DNA of 64,000 nt, from positions 46,765,528-46,829,527 of the forward strand of contig CM019823.1 of NCBI GenBank assembly GCA_009763385.1. Reading direction: 5' to 3'. The position numbers were made by a program, and so were the translations under genes. This document shows, piece after piece, positions 34,437-45,556 of the stretch. The stretch is from Coix lacryma-jobi var. lacryma-jobi. Lineage: Eukaryota > Streptophyta > Magnoliopsida > Poales > Poaceae. The notes beneath the pieces are model-generated. The model saw only the letters and a list, made by a program, of their open reading frames with translations. It made no database searches and had not been told where the DNA came from. The first letter of the stretch is position 1. Every line of letters begins with the position of its first letter.

Positions 34437-34992
34437 CACTACTAGAGAACAGGCCTTTGGACGATCTACCAATTGACCTATAGTCTCGGCCAAAAATTGT
34501 CCCCGGGGCTAAAGACCTTTAGTCCCGGTTGGTAACACCACCGAGACTAAAGGTGAATCTTTAGCCCCGGTTGGTGTTACCAACCCGGACTAAAGGTCCT
34601 GGACCTTTAGTCCCGGTTGGTAATACCACCGAGGCTAAAGGGTGAACCTTTAGCCCCGGTTGGTGTTACCAACCGGGACTAAAGGTGCTTTTAGCCCCGG
34701 TTGGTGTTACCAACCGAGGCTAAAGATGCTTCCCGAGTGGATTCAAAAGGAAAACGTACAGAACTACATCACATGGGTTGTGTAGCTCAGTTGGTAAGCG
34801 TGTCTGAGGCCAGAGGTGCTGAGTTCGAATCTCACAAATGCACATTTATTTTTTATCGTGAGAGACTTTAGCCCCGTTGGGAAGCACCCGGGACTAGACT
34901 GGGACCTTTAGTCCCGGAGTGCTAGCCCCGGTTGCAAAACCGGGGCTAAAGCCCCTTCTCCACCGGGGTTAAAGGCCCTTTCTCCAGTAGTG
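34437..34992. mobile_element. Non-autonomous CACTA MITE, 556 bp, ACT duplication, with tRNA-like insert
   Basis: Termini CACTACTAGAGAACAGGCC and ...CTTTCTCCAGTAGTG; target duplication ACT at 34434-34436 and 34993-34995. Subterminal words TTTAGTCCCGGTTGGT and ACCAACCGGGACTAAAG repeat in both orientations, as expected for transposase-binding ends. No coding capacity. A tRNA-like segment lies at 34778-34846. Removing the element rejoins the host LTR. Confidence 0.92.
34778..34846 (+). ncRNA. tRNA-like sequence with Pol III A and B boxes
   Basis: Contains TAGCTCAGTTGG (34783-34794; fits the A-box consensus TRGCNNAGYNGG) and GAGTTCGAATC (34821-34831; B-box type), about 26 bp apart. A T-arm TGAG-TTCGAAT-CTCA forms. 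The acceptor and anticodon stems are poor, so it is probably not a working tRNA gene. It is shared with the copy at 47350. Confidence 0.65.
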
Positions 34993-35589
34993 ACTTGATT
35001 GACCTCGCCAAGAAGGCTAATCCTGCAAGCGAATCGAAGAACACAAGCAAGAAGGTAAAATCACGCAATCTGAAATTGCAAATATGAATCTCGCGAATAT
35101 CAATAGAGGGGTTCAAGAACTCGATTCCAAAGGACTAATCGACATAGTAGAGGAGATCAGAATAATGGCCCTGGATCACTGTAAAAGGATTCGACATCAC
35201 AGTTACAATGAACGATTTAGCTCCTCAATGGAAAACTAAACTCAAAACAAAACCCAAGACCTAACGACGATGACGATGGCTAATTATAGGGTTTAGGTCG
35301 TCACCCCTACTGGACGCGCCCCCTAATGGGCTCTAAGACGATACACGGTTCATCGGACCAAAAGACGGTGTCGCAGCACCCTGACAGATTCTGGACGCTG
35401 ACTTGCTTCAACGATTCCCATTGACTCCGGATGTATTTTGACGTGATTCCAAAGCCATTGGTTAGCTTATCAAATTATCTTTCGAAGCATATCTGGTTCG
35501 TCAAAACGGAGTCCGTACCCTAGGAAGCTCAGTAGTTTACCCGATCTATTTTCTTTTGGTAGATTTTGAATTGTGATCTCGAACTTGTC

Positions 35590-35700
35590 AGGGAGAGCAG
35601 AAGTTCTGCTCACAGAGAGCAGAAGTTCTGCTGAGCAACAGTTCTTCTCATAGAGCAGAAGTTCTGCTGAGCAGCAGTTCTGCTCCCAGAGCAGAAGTGT
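35590..35700. repeat. AGAGCAGAAGTTCTGCTC palindrome cluster, second block
   Basis: At least four copies of AGAGCAGAAGTTCTGCT or GAGCAGCAGTTCTGCTC, about 50-160 bp before the LTR end. Confidence 0.85.
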
Positions 35701-35836
35701 CGCTCGAGATTCTAATATCTATTCGAGTTGAGTTTTTACAAGCCTATTCACCCCCCTCTAGGCGTTATCGAGGTCCTTTTAAGTAGATTAAAAATCACTA
35801 TTGAAAGAAAAAGAAAAAAATGAGATGTGTGTTCAC

Positions 35837-36381
35837 CTGCATCTCTACGCTCCAGCGATGATCGTCCTCATTAACTGCGGGGCTCTTTTGGTCAACAAAA
35901 GCTTCATCTTGCCTTTCGCCGGCATAAGCTTCATCTTACCTTTCACCGATATAAGCTTCATCTTGCTTTTCGCCAGCAGCATGCTCAGTTGTGTTGTTGT
36001 CATCACCCTTAGCAGTACAGCGAACGTTTTCACGCTACATGTGACGATCACGGTGATGGTGATCTCGACGAGCACTCTCTCTAGATTCATATGAGCTGTT
36101 ATCGTGACGGGCTGGTGAACAACTACGGCGGTAGTCATTGTATCGCTACTCAGATCAACGATGAGTGCGACCGTGATGGGTAGGTGATCGGCTCTGATGA
36201 TGGTTGCTAGATGAAATGCCCCCTCGACTAAGCTTTTCGTGATCAGCAGCCCAATCATAACGGTTGTAGGGCCGAGTGGGAGTGGTCCGCGACATGTTCC
36301 ATGAACGTAGTGGCCGGAATGCGATGATTTTCCCCGTCTTCGCCTCACAATTGGGTTGTTGGGAAAACGACCAGGTGCCAT
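35837..36381 (-). pseudogene. Probable upstream exon of the PMD pseudogene
   Basis: On the minus strand it ends GAGATGCAG|GTGAAC, a fair splice donor at 35837, and a suitable acceptor (TTTCGCAG) lies at 30116 just before the PMD-coding part. One frame reads RPYNRYDWAADHEKLSRGGISSSNHHQSRSP, an Arg/Ser/His-rich tail like those flanking PMD domains. It then runs into a 30-bp repeat, three copies encoding E-K/R-Q-D-E-A-Y-x-G-like units; the second copy has TAA where its sisters have CAA. Linkage to the PMD part across 5.7 kb of LTR is my inference. Confidence 0.4.
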
Positions 36382-36409
36382 CTAATAAAATGATAAAACA
36401 AAGATGCAA

Positions 36410-36645
36410 GGCTATTCATCATTACGTCAGAAATGAAGTGTGCATCTGATGAAATTATAGACAAAAGTAAACGGAGATGCAAGGCCATATGTCTTTATAC
36501 CATATACAAGAAGATGGTGCAAATAATGCGAGACTAGTAGCATGCATCTATATCTATATTGTCGACATAAGGTATATTTAGTTGGGAAAGTATCCTATGC
36601 AAACTAGACTCATGTGCAAACTATGCAAATTCTAATCAAGACCAC
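36410..36645. other. Intergenic
   Basis: Nothing recognised. Confidence 0.3.
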
Positions 36646-36775
36646 AAGAATCTAATCTGATGGCTGGTAATTTTAGCACTCAAACCCCCCACTCATCCTA
36701 TCCGGCTGTTGCAAAACACCCCCATGAGTGAAGGAGTTTAAGTGCTAAAATTACCGGCCATCAGATTAGATTCTT
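36646..36775. repeat. Foldback (inverted repeat), 130 bp
   Basis: Arms of about 43 bp start AAGAATCTAATCTGATGG and are mirrored by CCATCAGATTAGATTCTT, extending through GGTAATTTTAGCACT, with a loop of about 45 bp. It is probably a tiny foldback transposon; no clear target duplication seen. Confidence 0.85.
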
Positions 36776-37809
36776 ATGGGCAGAAAATTGTGCCTCTACT
36801 AAAACATATGCCGACATAAACTTGTAGCTCTGATTGACATGAAACTTTTACAGATAAAACTATATGAATTTCTTGAACTAACCCCACTGGAATCACGTCA
36901 ATCAGACATATAGAACTTGAGATATAAAATAAATAAGGTCGTTGTGTCAGATGATGATGAGGATTAATCATATAATTTGTGATTAAATAAAATCAATAAA
37001 AGATTAATCAATCAAACTTCTTGTATCACTAGATTATTGATACCGTAGCATAGGTTTAGATAAATTAAATCAAGTCTAAACTTGCAACAAATAAAATCAA
37101 TCTAAAACCAAAAACTAGGCATGTAAATAAGAAGTTGAGCAGAGAAACAATATTACCAACACAATGATATGAGAAATTTCATCTTTATTACTCTGACAGT
37201 GTGTTTCACAAGATGCATCACACATGCATCCATACAAGGATTTTTCTCAAATCCCTAAGCTCTAAAACAACCACACAACCTCATGCACTCTCTCCTATTC
37301 TCGTCACCCACACATCTGCTTCTACTTTTCTCAACCACATCATAGACATGAACACCACGGTCTCCTTTTATTTTATATCTAAGCACAGCACACCCCCTGC
37401 GGTGTCCAACATAGGCTCTACATGCTAGTCCCACCCTCAAGTCACGTACAACCATTTGGCCTCATGGTTAGTCCCTCAAGACCGAGAACTCCATGCAAGG
37501 CCAACAAAGCTTTACCTGAACACCCGGATCGTCTCTCCCTGCCAGTTGCCAAGTTCTGTTCAAAATCTGATTGTCACCAGCCACACAAGCTGATCGATCA
37601 ATCCTCTTTTTTCTACTCTTCACATGACCAAGCCAATCGTGTCCAGCACCAAGTCCAATTAGACTAACCCACCATGATGCATGCCACGCCATGCATGTGC
37701 ATATCACGGAAAGGACAAGTCCATATCTAGCTTAGGACTCTAACGTCCAAATGATGCTTGCATGCAGCTCGCCTGGTCCACTCGCCAATGTCGTCCCAGC
37801 CGCACCGGC
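36776..37809. other. Intergenic
   Basis: AT-rich then mixed sequence with short ORFs lacking motifs. Confidence 0.3.
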
Positions 37810-37812
37810 TAA

Positions 37813-38157
37813 GGGTGTCCGCAATGCCGTTCAAATCGCTAGCTATTTGGTCCTTAGGAAGAATGTTATTGGCTCTCAATGACAACTTACAAATAACTAG
37901 CAAAATGAGACATATAAATAAATACTATTTTGATGAGGCAACTTACAAAAGTAGCACTCTTATTGGCTATCGAGAAGAGAGATCAAATAGCTAGCTATTA
38001 GGAAGTTGCTAGCTATTTGATCTCTCTCCTCGATAGCCAATAAGAGTGCTACCTTTTTATTATTTTTATACGTCATCTCGCTAGTTATTTGTAAAGTGCT
38101 ATTGAGAGCCAATAGAATTCCTCCTAGCTAGCTATTTGACAACCATTGCGGATGGCC
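37813..38157. mobile_element. Tourist-like foldback MITE, 345 bp, TAA duplication
   Basis: Termini GGGTGTCCGCAATGCCGTT and AACCATTGCGGATGGCC, with TAA at 37810-37812 and 38158-38160. Most of the element folds on itself (for example CTCTTATTGGCTATCGAG near 37956 against its complement near 38030). Confidence 0.9.
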
Positions 38158-38160
38158 TAA

Positions 38161-38480
38161 GACAAACATCATATCGCAGCCCGCACGTCCCCCGTGTACG
38201 TCTCACGGAGTAATTGTCTTTACCAACATTGTTACATTGTTCTTTTGCCCGAACGCCCCGCATGACATCCTTGACTGATAGGACCTCAGTTCCTCCCTAA
38301 ACTTATTAGTCCCAAAACATCAGTTCCTTCCTGAACCTAGTTTTAATCCGTCATCAGCCAACGTTCCGCCTCAAAAAATACCTACACATGAACAAACACA
38401 CAAAATGTCCGAGCACAAGTCCATGACTTGACTCAAGTCAATCTGCACAACACTCACACGGACATGTCATGCAACAATAC
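38161..38480. other. Intergenic, left flank of the LINE insertion
   Basis: No gene recognised. Confidence 0.3.
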
Positions 38481-38501
38481 AAAATCACCATGCTATCACA
38501 A
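38481..38501 (+). repeat. Target site duplication of the LINE, left copy (21 bp)
   Basis: The 21 bp AAAATCACCATGCTATC... at 38481-38501 recur exactly at 45949-45969 after the LINE's short A-run. Long duplications next to a poly(A) tail are typical of target-primed reverse transcription. Confidence 0.9.
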
Positions 38502-38679
38502 GCATATAATAAAATCACCAAGAAGAGCACAAAGAACAATTCTTATCAGAGCTAGTACGAGCTTGTACTAGCTGTGGGGATCTCCCTTTCATAGTAGGGG
38601 GGAGATTTCAATATCATCAGGAACCCATCTGAAAAATAATTCGAGGTATAATAATAAGTGGCCATTTTTATTTAATGCT

Positions 38680-41580
38680 ATTATTGAGACTTTAAATTTA
38701 AGAGAGTTGGAGATGACGGGTAGAAAATACACTTGGGCAAATTATGTAGAATTTCCGACTTATGAAAAGTTAGACCGCATTTTAGTAACAACAGACTGGG
38801 AGCAAAAATTTCCACCGGCTTCTGTTCAAGCACTAACCCGAGAGATCTCAGATCATACACCTCTTTTAATAGATACTGGGGAACCATCTCATAGAGGAAA
38901 CACTAGGAACTTTAAATTTGAGTTAGCGTGGCTAACTAGAGATGGTTTTTTTTGAGTTGGTTAAAGAGGTCTGGGGATCTAAGAATAGGGGCAGGTCACC
39001 TTTGGAGATATGACAAAACAAAATTAGAAGATTACGACGCTTTCTTAGAGGTTGGGCTAGGAATTTATCCTCTCAAAATAAGAAATATAAAGCTAATTTA
39101 TTGTCTAAGATAGACGAGCTGGATAGAAAGGCAGAGCTTCTTATGTTGTCACCTCAGGAGGAGGATCTTAGACATCATCTTAAAGGGCAATTAACCAAGT
39201 TGCTGAGAGAAGAGGAGATTTATTGGCTCCAATGATCGAAAACAACTAAGTTACTGCAAGGGATGATAATACTAAGTAGTTCCACCTAGTGGCAAACGGA
39301 AGACATAGGAAAACAAAAATTGTACAACTAGAACAAGAAGAAGGAATTATTGTTGGAGATACGAATTTGAACATTTATATAACTAAGTTTTACAAAGGAC
39401 TGTTTGGACCTCATACAATGAATTCTTTCTCATTGGACGGGACTTTGAGGCATGACATACCTCAAGTGTCGGAGGAGGAGAATGAGTTGTTGACAGCTCC
39501 ATTCAACGAGGAAGAACTCAAAATTGCAGTTTTTGACATGGAACATAACAAAGCACCTGGTCCAGATGGCTTCCCTGCGGATTTTTATCAATTTTTTTGG
39601 ATGCTGTAAAGCCAGATTTAATGAACCTTTTCTATGAATTCCATGTTGGGAGACTGCCTATTCACAGTCTAAACTTTGTGATTATTACTTTGCTACCAAA
39701 AATGGCTAAAGCGGTTAAAATACAACAGTATAGACCGATATTCTTGCTAAATGTGAGCTTTAAGATTTTTACGAAAGTGTTGAATAATAGAATTTTGTAG
39801 GTGGCGGACAAGTTGATAGGTCCGTCATAAACAACCTTTATCCCAGGTCGTTACATTATGGAAGGAGTTGTCATGTTGCATGAAATGATTCATGAGTTAC
39901 ACAGGAAAAGACAAGATAGTGTGATTTTAAATTAGACTTTGAAAAAGCGTATGAAAAGCTAAAGTGGCCTTTTATTCAACAGGTCCTCGGAATGAAAGGA
40001 TTCTCACCAACTTGGTGTGAATGGATCTCAAAGGTCATGTCTAGAGGAAGTGTTGCAATAAAGGTCAATGATAATATAGGTCATTTTTTCCAAACTAAGA
40101 AAGGAGTGGGGCAAGGGGGCCCATTATCTCCTATTCTGTTTAATATAGTAGTTGATATGCTAGCCATCCTTATTTCACGAGCCAAAGAGGCTGGACATAT
40201 CCGAGGGGTTGTTCCACATTTGGTAGATGAGAGACTTTCTGTCCTCCAATATGCAGATGATACTATCATCTTTATGGATAATGACCTAGAGAGAGCCAAA
40301 AACATGAAGGTTTTGCTTTGTGCTTTTGAACAGCTATCGGGACTAAAGATCAATTTCTATAAGAGTGAATTGTTTTGCTACAGATCAGCCAAAGCGAACC
40401 AAACAGACTTCGCTCAAATTTTTGGCTGTGACTTGGGTTCGTTTCCATTTAGGTATTTGGGTATTCCGATGCATCATAGAAAACTTATGAATAAGGACTG
40501 GAAACATGTTGAAGAACGTTTTGAAAAGAGGTTGAACTATTGGAGAAGTAAGATTTTGTCAGTAGGAGGGGGGCTAGTCCTGCTTAATTCGGTTTTAAGC
40601 AGTCTCCCCATGTTCATGCTGTCCTTTTTTGATGTACTGAAAGGAGTTCTAAAAAAGCTAGACTATTTCAGGTCACGGTTTTTTTGGCAGAGTGATGAAC
40701 AGAAGAAGAAATATAGATTAACTAAATGGGAGGTAGTTTGTACACCGAAAGATCAAGGGGGTTGGGTGTCTTAAACTTAGATGTTCATAATAAGTGTCTC
40801 CTAAGCAAATGGCTTTTTAAGTTGCTGAATGAGGATGGAATTTGGCAACAACTACTTAGGAACAAATATCTAAAGAACAAGACCCTAACACAGGTTCAAT
40901 ATATGCCAGGGGACTATCAATTTTGGGCTGGTCTCATGAAGGTCAAGAAAGAGTTCCTTTCTTTGGGCAAGTTTGAACTAGGTGATGGATCACAAGTACG
41001 ATTTTGGGAGGATGCATGGATAAGACCACGTCCTTAAAATCGCTCTTTCCCCACTCTATAATATTGTTAGAAGAAAAGGTGTGTCTATGAGAATGGTGTT
41101 GTCCATAGCACCGTTAAATGTGTTTTTAGGAGATCCTTGGTGGGTGTTCATTTACAAGCATGGTATGACGTGGTTGCCATGGTTGCAGATGTACAATTAA
41201 CGAACCAGATGGGTCGCTTTGTGTGGGGGCTACATCAGAATGGTTTGTTTTCAGTCAAATCTATGTATAGAGCCTTATTAGGATCCGAAGCTATACCATA
41301 TAACACAGTCATATGAAAACTGAAACTACCTCTTAAAATCAAGATTTTTTTGTGGTATTTGTATAAAGGAGTAATCTTAACCAAAGATAATTTAGCAAGA
41401 CGACAATGGCAAGGAGATAGGAAGTGTTGTTTGTTTCTGTTCCTCCGAGGAATCTATACAACATCTACTCTTTGAATGTCATCTTGCTAAATTTGTTTGG
41501 CGATCTATTCAGGTTTCTTTTAATTTACCACCCCCAACTAGTGTACACAATATGTTTTCAGACTGGTTACAAGGGTTTAA
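38680..41580 (+). pseudogene. LINE ORF2: endonuclease end, reverse transcriptase, zinc-binding C-terminus
   Basis: ORF2 of plant L1 elements nicks DNA and copies the LINE RNA at the nick. Visible blocks: endonuclease end (GRKYTWANYVEFPTYEKLDRILVTTDW, then REISDHTPLLID); RT approach (HNKAPGPDGFPADFYQFFW); LNFVIITLLPK and QQYRPIFLLNVSFKIFTKVLNNRI; GVGQGGPLSPILFNIVVD; catalytic YADD at 40250-40261; FRYLGIPMHHRKL; and the zf-RVT-type tail (GLGVLNLDVHNKCLLSKWLF, GDGSQVRFWEDAW). Frames change near 38950, 39600, 39900 and 40760, and several stops interrupt the tail. The last part (ILVGASVICWVIWLTRNDFVFDK) continues at 45560 after the LTR element. Not functional. Confidence 0.92.
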
Positions 41581-41599
41581 TAGAAAACTGAAATCCAAG

Positions 41600-42000
41600 T
41601 GTGGGATAGAGTCCCCGGGTACTCCGCAAGGAAGGGCGAAGACCTAGTCCAACTAGGACTCTCCATGTAATCCTAGTAATATTGCTACCTTGTAATTCTA
41701 CTAGGACTCCTAAGATGTAACCGACTAGGACTTTAGCCTCCTGGACTATATAAAGAGAGGTAGAGCTCCCTAGATCGGGACATAAGCAAGAGACATAAGG
41801 GGTCATGGTACACAGCCAGACACCCATAAGCGCAGGGCGCAATACTATTCCCCCAACTGGATGTAGTGATGCTATTCAGCAGACCAAACCAATATAAATC
41901 ATTGTCTCTGCGTTTACCATCGAGTTCTGCATACGTCAATCCTCACCAAACAATTTTCCGGGTACCCCTGAGACGAGTTGTCGGTTAACAAACACCGACA
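41600..42000 (+). mobile_element. 5' LTR of a non-coding LTR retrotransposon (LARD-like)
   Basis: TGTGGGATAGAGTCC ... AACAAACACCGACA, 401 bp. It is preceded by target duplication CCAAG (41595-41599) and followed by the primer-binding site. A TATA-like CTATATAAAGAG lies near 41746. Confidence 0.93.
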
Positions 42001-42001
42001 G

Positions 42002-42018
42002 CTGGCGCGCCAGGTAGA
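42002..42018 (+). other. Primer-binding site
   Basis: TGGCGCGCCAGGTAGAG begins 2 bp after the 5' LTR, the normal place for a tRNA primer site. I do not assign the tRNA. Confidence 0.75.
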
Positions 42019-45000
42019 GGTCTTCGGCGTAATCGCGATCAAGAGCTCGAGGGATCTCAAGATGAAAATCACGTCTTCGGCAAGATCAATTTTTATCAAT
42101 TTGAGGTGCTTCGGCAACAAGGCACTTTGTGATGACAGCTCTCATCATCAGATCTGATCGAAGCAGCTAAGCCAGAACACCAGCATATACCCAACGGTGC
42201 ACGATCTCATTAATTGGCGACATTGGTAAGATTTGCGAGCATGTGGCGCTGCAATCCTGTACGCTTCATGGTTTCCACCTATCAGGATCGTCAACGAGAA
42301 TACCGTCCCCGAATCCTATATTTTACTTCATCAACCGACTCCAACTCGAAGATCACGCAAGCCAATGGGATCTGTGTATACACATGCATCTACGTACGGC
42401 AAGTTAGGAAGTTGGAGGATGAGTCCACCATGCATGAATTTCCGTTCCGACAAATATGAAAGCTTGGATCATGCATATGGACCACCATGCGTCCATCAGA
42501 GAGAAGCTTATAATTGGCAACCATCCGATCATCCATGCAAGAGATCAGAGATGCAAGCACCTCATACCCGACGATGGCTTAATGACAAGCAAACAACCAG
42601 AAAAAGGACAGCTGCACCTACAGAGCCATGCCATGTGGGGTCGCATACCAAAGGGCCATGCAGTCAATGACTCAGAATAGCCCAGGAGAAGTTATACACC
42701 TCTAAACTCCAAGCAAGTAGCAGTCACGATGATTGAATACTTTCTCGTATAACTTTCGGCAAAATCAGTGTACTCCGATCAGGGTTTACTCCAATCAAGA
42801 CAAGACCCACAGAGGCTTAGCCCTCTCCCAGATATCATGACACGCCGACTACTCATTCGTGTCAACCAAGCAAGCCGTAACGAGCTGTCAGAGCTGCGAA
42901 CGAGCCGTGAACAGCTACCAACAGACAACGACTGCTTCTTTCAACTCTTCGTCCATCACCGACTACTATTAAGTACTACTCGGATGAAGGAGTACTCGGC
43001 ATTACCCGACACATATTGCCTACTCTACCGATCTGTAGCCCATGCCGCACTACGCTTCCGACTACTACTCCACGCAACTCAGAGTTGCTTACGCCTTTGG
43101 ACAGTCCGTCCTTCACAGCTATTAAGTCGGTTGAGATGCACGGTCAATTACGTCCACCCGGACTGACTCGTCCTTTGAGGCTACCACGCCCTTTGAGACG
43201 CCTGGTCACTACGTCCATCCCAGAGAGCATACAATAGGCTCCGGCCATTGATTCCTGCTACTCGATATTATTCGTCCCTCACCGACTACTATTCAGATAA
43301 TACTCGGATGAGCGACTACTCGGCACATGCTGCCTACTCTACCGGATTTGTAGCCATGCCGCTACTACGCTTCCGACTACTCGGCACGCAACCCAGAGTT
43401 GCTTACGCCTTTCGACAGACCCGTCCTTCATGACTATTAAGTCGGTTGAGACGCACGGTCATTACGTCCACCCGGACTGACTCGTCCTTTGAGGCTACCA
43501 CGCCCTTTGAGACGCCTGGTCACTACGTCCACCAGAGAGCATACGATAGGATCCGGCCATTGATTCCTGCTACTCGACAAGTATTCGTCCCTCGCCGACT
43601 ACTATTCAGGTAGTACTCGGATGAGCGACTACTCGGCACGCAACCCAGATTTGCTTACGCCTTTGGACAGACCCGTCCTTCACGACTATTAAGTCGTGAG
43701 ACGCACGGTCAATTACGTCCACCCGGACTTACTCGTCCTTGAGGCTACCACGCCCTTGAGACGTCTGGTCACTACGTCCATCCCAAGAGCATACAATAGG
43801 CTTCGGCCATTGATTCCTGCTACTCGACAATTATTCGTCCCTCACCGACTACTATTCAGATAGTACTCGGATGAGCGACTACTCGGCACATGCTGCCTAC
43901 TCTACCGGATCTGTAGCCATGCCGCTACTACGCTTCTGACTACTCGACACGCAACCCAGAGTGCTTACGCCTTTGGACAGACCCGTCCTTCATGACTATT
44001 AAGTCGGTTGAGACGCACGGTCAATTACGTCCACCCGGACTGACTCGTCCTTTGAGGCTACCACGCCCTTTGAGACGCTTGGTCACTACGTCCATCCCAG
44101 AGAGCATACAATAGGCTCCGGCCATTGATTCCTGCTACTCAACTTTACTCGGCGCACAACCAAGAGTTGTTCATGTCTCTGCACACGCTGCAAAACGTCA
44201 AAGGACTAATTTGACCTTATGGTTGCACACGCTGCAAAATAAAGGAGACTGACTCATCCTTTGCGGCAATTGAGCCCTTTGAGATGCTTGGTCAATAAAG
44301 TCCCTTACTAAAAGTGCTAAGAGTAGCACTTGGACTGACTTATCCTTTGCGGCGATCGAGCCTTTTGAGATGCCTAGTCAACTACGTCCACTACGTGCCA
44401 TGGTGAGCACTCGGACTGACTCGTCCTTAGCGGCAAACGTGCCCTCTGAGACGCATAGTCAATTACGTCCACCCCTTAGATGCTAAGAGTAGCACCTAGT
44501 CTGACTCGTCCTTCATGACTATTAAGTCTGTCGAGACGTCTGGTCAACTACATTTCACTCGGACTTGACCGAGGGCTTTGATTTTCACTCGGCTAAAGCA
44601 TCCGGTCAGACATGCTTGGGAAGATGCAACTCCTTAGATGGACTAATTGTGTCCAAGCTATGTCAACTCTGCGCATCATACCACGTCGAGACATATCGAC
44701 TAGTTGGCAGCATGCAAAGATGCATACAAGCTAGTACGAGGATTCGACCCGGAAGATCACATTTACAAGCATTCAAAGACTCGACGACAAGCATATGGCA
44801 ATCCTTGTCTTCGGGAGATTCCTCGGTTGCACCCTTGAGGATGTCTACAAGATCCTACAATCGACTCCGAGTAGTCGATTTTAGGCTCGGGGGCTGCGGG
44901 ATACATATCCTCAAATGATGCATCCAAATTTCTTCGAAAGGAATTGGAGCAATTTCAGACAAGACCCTCCAGCTCTTTATGCTAAACAGCAAGAGGCTCG

Positions 45001-45157
45001 GGGGCTACACCCAATGGGTGCGCTTTTCAGAAAGCACACACCATTAAAAGACTTCAAGAACACTTTATAGTTTCTCTCAGAGGTACTCGGATGACACTTG
45101 ATCAAGGCCAAGGTCTCAAGATGACTTCACCAATAAACCATGAAGAGCTCGGGGGCT
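42019..45157 (+). mobile_element. Interior of the LARD-like element, no coding capacity
   Basis: About 3.1 kb between the LTRs without gag, protease, integrase or reverse transcriptase motifs in any frame. It must rely on proteins from another element. It ends in a polypurine-like stretch (GAGCTCGGGGGC, 45146-45157). Short ORFs here track the tandem repeats. Confidence 0.85.
42945..44135. repeat. Tandem array of about 250-310-bp units inside the LARD-like element
   Basis: Four units, starting near 42945, 43248, 43560 and 43806, share TTCGTCC..CACCGACTACTATT, ACTCGGATGAGCGACTACTCGG, CTACTCTACCG, GCAACCCAGAGTTGCTTACGCC, GACCCGTCCTTCATGACT, GAGACGCACGGTCAATTACG and CGGCCATTGATTCCTGCTAC. The third unit lacks about 60 bp. 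Further diverged pieces run to about 44560. Confidence 0.88.
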
Positions 45158-45556
45158 TGTGGACAGAGTCCCTGGGTACTCCGCAAGGAAGGGCGAAGAC
45201 CTAGTCCAACTAGGGCTCTCCATGTAATCCTAGTAATATTGCTACCTTGTAATCCTACTATGACTCCTAAGATGTAACCGACTAGGACTCTAGCCTCCTA
45301 GACTATATAAAGAGAGGTAGAGCTCCCTAGATCGGGACATAAGCAAGAGACATAAAGGTGTCATGGTACACAGCCAGACACCCATAAGCGCAGGGCGCAA
45401 TACTATTCCCCCAAACTGGATGTAGGATGCTATTCAACAGACCGAACCAGTAAAATCATTATCTCTGCGTTTACCATCGAGTTCTGCATACGTCGATCCC
45501 CACCGAACAATCGTCCGGTACCCCCGCGATGAGTTGCCGGTTAACAAACACCGACA
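45158..45556 (+). mobile_element. 3' LTR of the LARD-like element
   Basis: TGTGGACAGAGTCCC ... AACAAACACCGACA, 399 bp, very similar to 41600-42000 with a scatter of single-base differences. It is followed by CCAAG (45557-45561), identical to the bases before the 5' LTR, so this is one complete insertion of 3957 bp. Confidence 0.95.

Larger units (their letters stand above)
33105..35781 (+). mobile_element. Second Maximus/SIRE-like LTR, 5' end missing
   Basis: Has the family landmark (GCCGTACTATAAAGGGGG at 33252) and the typical end (TTCACCCCCCTCTAGGCG at 35748, then CCTTTTA where CCTTTCA is usual). Its 5' part is absent; it abuts the LTR ending at 33104. A CACTA MITE (34437-34992) is inserted in it. 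Confidence 0.75.

Noticed and set aside
34778..34846. Functional tRNA gene
   Set aside because: A and B boxes are good, but the anticodon arm and, in this copy, the acceptor stem do not fold properly. Reported as tRNA-like only.
42768..43433. ORFs in the LARD-like element as a gag-like protein
   Set aside because: The frames follow the tandem units, lack any gag zinc knuckle or other motif, and break between units.
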